The translations under genes were made by a program, and so were the position numbers. Positions 57,630 to 64,000 of a stretch of DNA of 64,000 nt are shown one piece after another. The stretch lies in NCBI GenBank assembly GCA_013180625.2, contig SNVD02008776.1:186001-250000 (forward strand), written 5' to 3'. The notes beneath the pieces are model-generated. The model was given only the letters and a program-made list of their open reading frames with translations. It was not told the origin of the DNA and ran no database searches. The DNA is from Boswellia sacra. Its lineage: Eukaryota > Streptophyta > Magnoliopsida > Sapindales > Burseraceae. The first letter of the stretch is position 1. Every line of letters begins with the position of its first letter.

Positions 57630-59245
57630 CTCTATATATAAAATATATAAATGAGACATAGAACTTTATCAGAGCTCAAAACTAGTTCACAACCTATAAA
57701 TAAAAGCTAGATGCTTTGTTTGGATAAGGTTGTAGTGTTGTTTTGTCTTCAATGGAGAAATGGTAAGTCTCTAACCATTTGAAGTGGAGACTTTAGGACA
57801 AAGACATTGGTACAATAATGAATACATTGAACATGGACCACGTGAAATTATAACATTTGATAGAAATATTGTGACTGAATGTAAATTATCACACTCGAGC
57901 ATTAAAGACATCTAATCTTAATCTTGAGTGGATAGTATACTTTTGGTATACATGCTATAGTCTTTCACTAGAATAAAAAGTGACATCTAAAAGAGAAAGG
58001 TCAATACCTTGCCTAGTTGGGATTGTCAGATCTGTATGCTAATAGACACTATACCATAAATATGGAATTTATGGCTTCGAAAGAATTACAAAGTACTAAC
58101 TTGATGGTTTTACAAGGTTTTAAATGGTAAAATCTTGCCAAGTGTTTAATAAAGAATGTTCATTAAACTAAGATTTATTTTAATAAATTTTAACCCATTT
58201 AAATGATATAAAACTGGTATTAAGGACTCAAGTTGTAATTGGAGGGGTAAAACGGTAATTTATATCTAGCTCTAATTATTGGTGTTCCATGAAGGGTATT
58301 TATATAAACTCGTTGCTCAATGGATGGAGCTTAAAGGAATAATTTAATTAGATTAAATTATTAAGCTTTCTGTAGGGAGTATTTAATTCAAAAGTATAAC
58401 TTTAGACCTACAGTGGAATAGACTAAAGTTAATAGGTAGGGCCTAGTACAATTATAAGATAATAGGATATTGTGTCAAACCTAGCAGAGCTTATAAATAA
58501 ATATGTTCATTAAGGTCCCTTGGGTAGCTAACTAACAAATTGTCTGAACAGGGTCTTGACTTTGAGAAATTAATTTTTTAATTTAATTGGGTTTATTCGA
58601 GAATAAAACTTAGGTATTAAATTAAATAATTAATTGGATCCATTTTTTAATTAATAAGATTAATTAGATAATTGGGTTAATGGTCTCATTACTTAATTAA
58701 TATGATTACTTAAATAATTAAGTTAATTGAGAATTAAAGGCCTGCACTACAATTGGTGTTGGACCTAATTAGTGTTAAAAAGCCTTAAAAGTTTAATTAG
58801 GCTTATATGAAATAAAACCCTGATTAAACAATGAATACTAGTCAATATCAGACGAGGATGAGGACAAGTATATAAGGGAAGTAGGGTTTTCACGTTGAAC
58901 TTAATTGAAGGGTTTAATTAGTTTCACGCAAATCAAGAGAGAGGCTCCCTGAGATTTGTGCAAACACCTATAGGCTCCATGAGCAAAAATGTAGAGCACC
59001 TTAGGTTACCTCAAGCGTGTGATGTTTCATTTCCCTTAGTGCCCTCTAACCTTTGTCTTATTGTTCTTAGGTATAGTCCAATGAAGAAAGATGCCTGCTC
59101 ATCTTGTTCAAGATGTTTGCGGACATACTCAGGAACCAAAATTGGTGAAAAAGCATAAAAAATAAAGCATGTGTTCACTAGATCCTAGTCCAGGAGTCAT
59201 TTCCATTGCTCGATTTGATCGAATTTGCATCTGGGTTCCTACAAT

Positions 59246-59257
59246 TGGTATCAGAGC
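59246..59257 (+). other. Primer-binding site of copia element (tRNA-Met type)
   Basis: TGGTATCAGAGC, two bases after the LTR end CCTACA; proves a plus-strand copia element starts here. Confidence 0.88.
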
Positions 59258-59259
59258 TC

Positions 59260-62200
59260 TAGATTCCTCCACTAGAGAACAATCAAGGTAATTATTTTAA
59301 ATATGATTTTGCGCTTTATACACATTTTATCTGATGTGGTAATTGATTTTTCTCATATTATTGCATTAATTTCACGTGATGAATTTGTTTGATAATTGTA
59401 CGGTAATGTTACAACTAATGCTTGGCTTAGAGTTTTGCTTGTGTGCAATTTTCAACAATGTAAGGGTGGCATGCATAGCCATTTAATTACCCTCTATGCT
59501 TGTTTATATTTTGGCATTTTTTATATTTAGTTTTTGATGCATTATTTCAATCGTGTAATATGATTATTTGATGGAGAAATGGGAAAACATGTTTAGAACA
59601 TGTTGAAAACACGAGGGGCTTGATGATTTGGTTGAGATGGAGCGGAGGCTTGTTTTAATTGTTAAAAACATAAAGCCTTATTTTACTCGTTAAAAGCATC
59701 ATGTTTTAGTCTTAATCAATTTAAGCACGACAAACCTAGTTTTTAAGTTGTTAAAAATGGAAAGGTTGTTGTTTAATATGATTACAAACCCTAATATGTT
59801 GGAGAATACATGAATGCCATAAATTATGTTGAGAGTTGATTAATTAGGTTTCAAGTACAAGAGTTGTACTAGGAGACTTCGGAGGCTAGGGTTTGTGCAT
59901 ATGTTGATATGTTAAAAATTTAATCCTTGTCTTAAAATGTTTAAAACGTAAGTTCTTATTATAATTAGTTTAAAATATGTCAAAATAAGTTTTTATTTCG
60001 ATTACGTCGCCAACTTTGCAGCATTGGATAAGGTGTAGCCATGAATTATTTTTGTTGTGACCGTGTGCAAGAGTTGTACATGTTTTTGAAAACATAGGCA
60101 GCAAGGGTTTGTGTTTTAAATTGTTTAAAACACACCTTGTTTTGTTTATAAACCACAACAAAGATTTATTTTAATTGTTAAAAACAAGAAGGGTTTTAAT
60201 TGTTAAAAACGACAAGGGTTTAGGCTTGATGTAATTACACGGCAAAGTTTGCTTTTTGATTGTTAACCACTCTATAGCATATATGATATGTTTTAGACAC
60301 AACAAGTTTTAATTATTGTTAGTCATGCAAATCTAGTTTTCAATTTGTTAAAACCTTAAAATAGTTGTCTTAACGAGGTGTTTAAATGCTAAAGAGTTTG
60401 GAATTAATATAGCTTTGTTGTGAGTTTGTTTGTGCAAGAGTTGGACACAATATGGAGTTGTTTTTACGTTTTTAATTGTTAAAAACGCAGGACATGGTCT
60501 TGATCAATTTAAGACACACAATCTTGTTTTTAATGTGATTAAAAATGCCAAAAATCTTGGAGATTATAAGATTTAGCCATAAGTTACATTGTGAAGTAAT
60601 TAATAAGAGTTCAAGTGCAATTGATGCACTAGGAAACCAAGGTGGCTAGGGTTTGTACAAGAGTTGTACATGTGAAACGCTAGGCCTTGATAGCACATGG
60701 TTTGGGCCATCGGGTTGCCATGGCATGAGCTGCCCATCTCGATCATGGTTTAAGCCATGGAATGTGTAGGGCTTGGTGGAGCCATGGTGTGCTCCACACC
60801 CAACCAAGTGTGTATGAGCCTAATCTTTCTTGGGTTGGTGTTTATGCGGTTCTTAGGCTATTGAGCTTTAGTAAATGGGTCTAGCTTGGTGGCTTGCCAC
60901 TAGAGCATGGTCTAAAGGCCTTAACAAGACACCTAAGGGCTGCTAGGCAACATCGATCCTTCAAAGATTGCACCCATGGTTTGATCGAGCCCGATATGAT
61001 GTTGGTTCTAAGAAAGTTCACCTATCGGACGTGCTTTATTTTAAAACTGAGGCTTTTATAGCACAAAATAGTGACAAAATCGGAGTGGTATAGCCCATAG
61101 AATCAAAGTTGCAATATGTAGGGGTGAAACTGCACATCTACAAACATTCTAGATCTACAGGGGTGATTGTAAAAGTTTTCAGAGTTTCTGAACAGCGTTG
61201 AGGAAGTTCATTGTTCATCCTAAATTTTCAATTTTATGAATTTTCAAAATCTTCTTGGAACTAATGGATAATATTCAAGCACAAGAGAGATGCCAAGAAG
61301 ATACAAGAAATTATTATAATATTTTAGGAAAAAGGCCAAGTATTTTAGCACATGTATGCTTTATGAAGTATGATTATTCTATTTAATTGTTAAATAAATA
61401 ATGACATGTCACATGCCATATAGAGAAATAGGAATGCCACATCAATGTATTATAACATGTCCATGCATTCATGCATGAATTTATATATAATTAATCAAAG
61501 TGTTTGATTAATGGAATATATAAATTAGATTACTTAAAATTAATTAGATTAATTGAAGTAATTAAAATTTGATTTATATATTTATCAAAGAGTTTGATAA
61601 ATAGATTAAATCATAATCTTAATTAATGAGATTAATTAAGAAGGAAAATATGGATATTAAAGTTTCAAAGAGTTTGAAAAAGTCAAATGAACCATATTTT
61701 AAATCAAAATCCCAAAGTTTTTAAATGTTTGAGTGGGAGAATGTTAGGGTCTCCATTGTTGGTCCTTTTGGATGGGCTATTTAAGCCTCGTCTTGCCCCG
61801 TCCTAGGGTCATGCTTCGTATAGGAGGCTTATGGTAGTTGTCTTCCAAATAGGATCTCCTAAATGGATAAAGTTGTTCCAAAAAGCCATTAGTGTTTTCC
61901 CCTATAAAGATCTCATTTTAATGTAGTTTTAAAATTTGACTGAAGCAATGGTCAACACTCAACTTAGTTTTCGAAAAGATATTCCTTATAGGAATAATTT
62001 CATTAATTAAGGACAAAAATATGGTGGTTATTATTGCTGAAATATCAGATATTTTAGAAACAATAATGATTAAAAGGAGTTGTAATTTAATCAAATATAG
62101 TTATTACATTTCCCTATAGGAAAGTGGTAATTATTTGATTAAAGCACCATGAAATATATTGTAGATTATTTTGGCTAATTGCATCTACATTTTGGCATCC

Positions 62201-62330
62201 CACGCATCATGTAGTTGTATTCAAAAGTTTTATAATCATTCATAATGGTGTTTGCTTATTTTACAGAAAATAAATCCAATTACTTCTATGCTTATTTATT
62301 AATATGCTCCAAGGATTGTTTATACTGAAT
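59260..62330 (+). mobile_element. Internal leader/non-coding region of copia element
   Basis: Long stretch without ORFs. Between 59590 and 60680 the words TTAATTGTTAAAAAC and GTACAAGAGTTGTAC recur with the neighbouring GGCTAGGGTTTGT, giving imperfect direct repeats (for example 59800-59900 against 60560-60670). At 61732-61747 AGTGGGAGAATGTTAGG looks like a copia polypurine tract followed by an LTR start, but what follows does not match the LTR at 44100. Confidence 0.5.
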
Positions 62331-63820
62331 GAAGCTTTAAATTGGATACCATGTGATGCTATTAGCTATGTTGAATATGTGATGGTCAATGCTATGTAGA
62401 GTGGAAAGAAAGTCTTGACTCTTTACAACAAGCTCAATGTCAAAAGTGGGTCCTAGAAATAAGTCTACCTTCACCTTCTTATGAGTGTTTGACCCTAAAG
62501 AATGAAGAATACTATTCTAGATGAGAGAAAGCAAATGCAATAGCCAAGTTACACATTTATTTATTCTGAACAAGTGTTGCAAATTGAAGTTTATATATAT
62601 GGTTGATGTAAGAGATATCATTTTTCACTGATAAGGATTGTTTAGTGAGGCAAAATTGATATAACACTAAATTCTTTATCTTGCTCTTTATTTTGAATAG
62701 AGAAAAGATTCTGATAAAGAATGGGAATTTCTCTCAAAAGTTAAAATAAAGAAAGTTACTAAGGATACTAAAACCAAAGTCCAATGTTCTTATAGTTTAA
62801 AACCTTAAGGATAAGGCCTACAAGAATGGATATGGAAAGGTTTTATAATCTATAACATGGAGGACAAAGAATAAAGACCTACCAATAGAAAAGTGTTTCT
62901 ACTTTGGAATTTATGGGTATTTGAAAAGAGATTACATAGCATATAAAGCTGTTCAAGCAATATCTTTTCTAAAAATATTCTTTCTAGAATAGCCCATTAA
63001 TCATTGAATTATGAAGGTCAGCTTGGCTTATGGCTTGTGCATTAAGCGTTGGTGTCTACTCATGCAGTTGAAGAACTGCATATTTTCATATTTTAGTTTT
63101 TGGATATATTGTGTATGGAATTTTGATTTCGGATACTTGTTTAATAAAATTCTTGTTTCTTTTAACAAGTTTGTTGTTAATAGAAAGAATGAAGAATTTT
63201 ATTAATTATGTAGTTGTATATAACAATTTGTATATGATAAAATTAAAATAGAGTTAATAAATGATACAAAGTTGAATAAAGAAAGAGCTAGATTGTCTGA
63301 TACTAATAAGACTTATTTTTGGCATTTCTAACTAAGCTATTATTAAAAGGATTCAAAGGACGGTTAAGGATGGGCACTAAACTTATTAGAGGTCAAACCT
63401 ATACCAAACTATGAATTAAGCCTAGTAAGAAAGGTTTTCCAACAAGCCATGTCAAGGCCAAAGGAAATAAAGCTAAAAGACTTGTTGAAGTGGTATATAA
63501 ATATGAATTAATCATAGTGTTAGGCCTATATGAGTACTTTATCAAATGATTGCTATATTTACCTAATGCACCATAAATCTTAAAAATTTTGAAGAGTTCA
63601 AAAGGTAAAGGATTAAGATTGAAAACATTTTGTGTAATGTGTTAAAACACTATGATTAGATCGTGGAAATAAATATCTCTCATAACAATGGAATTCTATT
63701 CTGAATCACTACACTTAGAGTAATAGAGAAAAGGAATATAACTCTTTTGGGCATGGTTTGATCAATGTAAGTTATTCAGAATTATCCGCTTGGCTAATTG
63801 ATCGAAGTGGGTAGCTCCAG
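62330..63820 (+). pseudogene. Heavily decayed Ty1/copia gag-pol
   Basis: Read across many frameshifts: a zinc-knuckle relic CFYFGIYGYLKRDYIAYK (about 62898-62950), a protease-to-pre-integrase stretch (63080-63200), a GAG_pre-integrase relic with WHF and RIQRTVKDGH (63318-63380), YMSTLSNDCYIYLMHHKS (63525-63580) resembling the integrase DDYSRYGYVYLMHKS block, and NITLLGMV (63735-63760) resembling NRTLLDMVRSM. No frame longer than ~60 codons is open. Confidence 0.65.
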
Positions 63821-64000
63821 TAGACCCATAGATCATGGAACAAATAGGGTGGGTGGGCCCAACCACCACACTACATGTATAGACGCGAACCCCCCTCGTT
63901 ACTGTACGTGCGACTCTCACCGTATACAGCTCGCACAAAGACTTCTAAATCCATCCAAAGCCTTTTCTTCCACCTCTCCTCTCCAATCCTCGATCAAACT
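63821..64000. other. Unassigned window end
   Basis: GC-richer than the preceding repeat. A GTGGGTGGGCCCAACC block and a CT-rich end (CTTTTCTTCCACCTCTCC) could be a promoter/5' UTR of a gene beyond the window, but nothing can be called. Confidence 0.3.

Larger units (their letters stand above)
44100..59243 (+). repeat. Copia-type LTR (about 1.76 kb), split by Tat element 2
   Basis: The left piece 44100-44252 begins ATTAGGAATATGCCCTAAG, the usual start of a class of plant copia LTRs (normally TGTTAGGAATATGCC; the TG is changed here). The right piece 57635-59243 ends GGGTTCCTACA right before a tRNA-Met primer-binding site. The two pieces join across the Tat target-site duplication CTCTA. A TATA-like AGTATATAAGGG lies near 58866-58877. 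No coding sequence is in the right piece. Confidence 0.75.

Overview
This window comes from a plant nuclear genome, most likely a eudicot; I cannot name the species. The evidence is spliced genes with plant-specific family architecture and AT-rich intergenic DNA packed with plant LTR retrotransposons (Ty1/copia, Tat-type gypsy with an antisense extra ORF, Athila-type), MITEs and Mutator-like elements. Three host genes look intact: a 60S ribosomal protein L10 gene (+, 14280-15955, 4 exons, 220 aa), a B3-domain DNA-binding protein gene (-, 17141-20210, 7 exons, 344 aa) and a CBSX3-type mitochondrial CBS-domain gene (+, 38309-40205, 5 exons, 205 aa). A fourth host locus is only the 3' end of a pentatricopeptide-repeat (PPR) gene (-, 43943-44099), cut off by a copia LTR.

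Layout. 1-~1850: 5' part of a decayed Ty1/copia element on the minus strand. 2353-8544: complete but internally deleted Tat gypsy element (+) with 373-bp LTRs and TSD ATATA. 8550-14000: AT-rich DNA with MITE-like elements. 14070-20210: RPL10 and B3 genes, convergent. 20974-22043: Mutator-like non-autonomous element filled with GTCGAGTGTC-type repeats. 22492-24383: solo LTR (TSD CGGTG) carrying two tandem arrays, inside an old copia remnant. 25391-34504: non-autonomous Athila-type element (TSD GTTAC) that has lost pol and carries an intronless copy of a LOG cytokinin-activation gene plus small ORFs of unknown origin. 34510-37440: decayed repeats. 38309-40205: CBSX3-type gene. 41576-42477: second Mutator-like element of the GTCGAGTGTC family. 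43943-44099: PPR 3' end. 44100-59243: long copia LTR split by a 13.4-kb Tat gypsy element (-, 44253-57629, TSD CTCTA), which is itself split by a LINE-like ORF1-only insertion (54854-56564, 15-bp TSD, poly-A tail). 59244-63820: copia internal region and heavily decayed gag/pol. The last ~180 bases show nothing I can assign.

How it fits together. The host genes are unrelated housekeeping or regulatory genes and form no pathway. The repeats give a relative history: copia LTR into the PPR gene, then Tat into the LTR, then LINE into Tat. The Athila element went into an old copia remnant. Eye-counted LTR divergence suggests Tat-2 (about 6%) is older than Tat-1 (about 3.5%), and Athila is youngest (about 1.7% substitutions). 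Most disabling changes in the retroelement ORFs are C-to-T or G-to-A transitions. The disruptions in the LOG copy are all one-base homopolymer-length changes, so the LOG copy deserves a second look.
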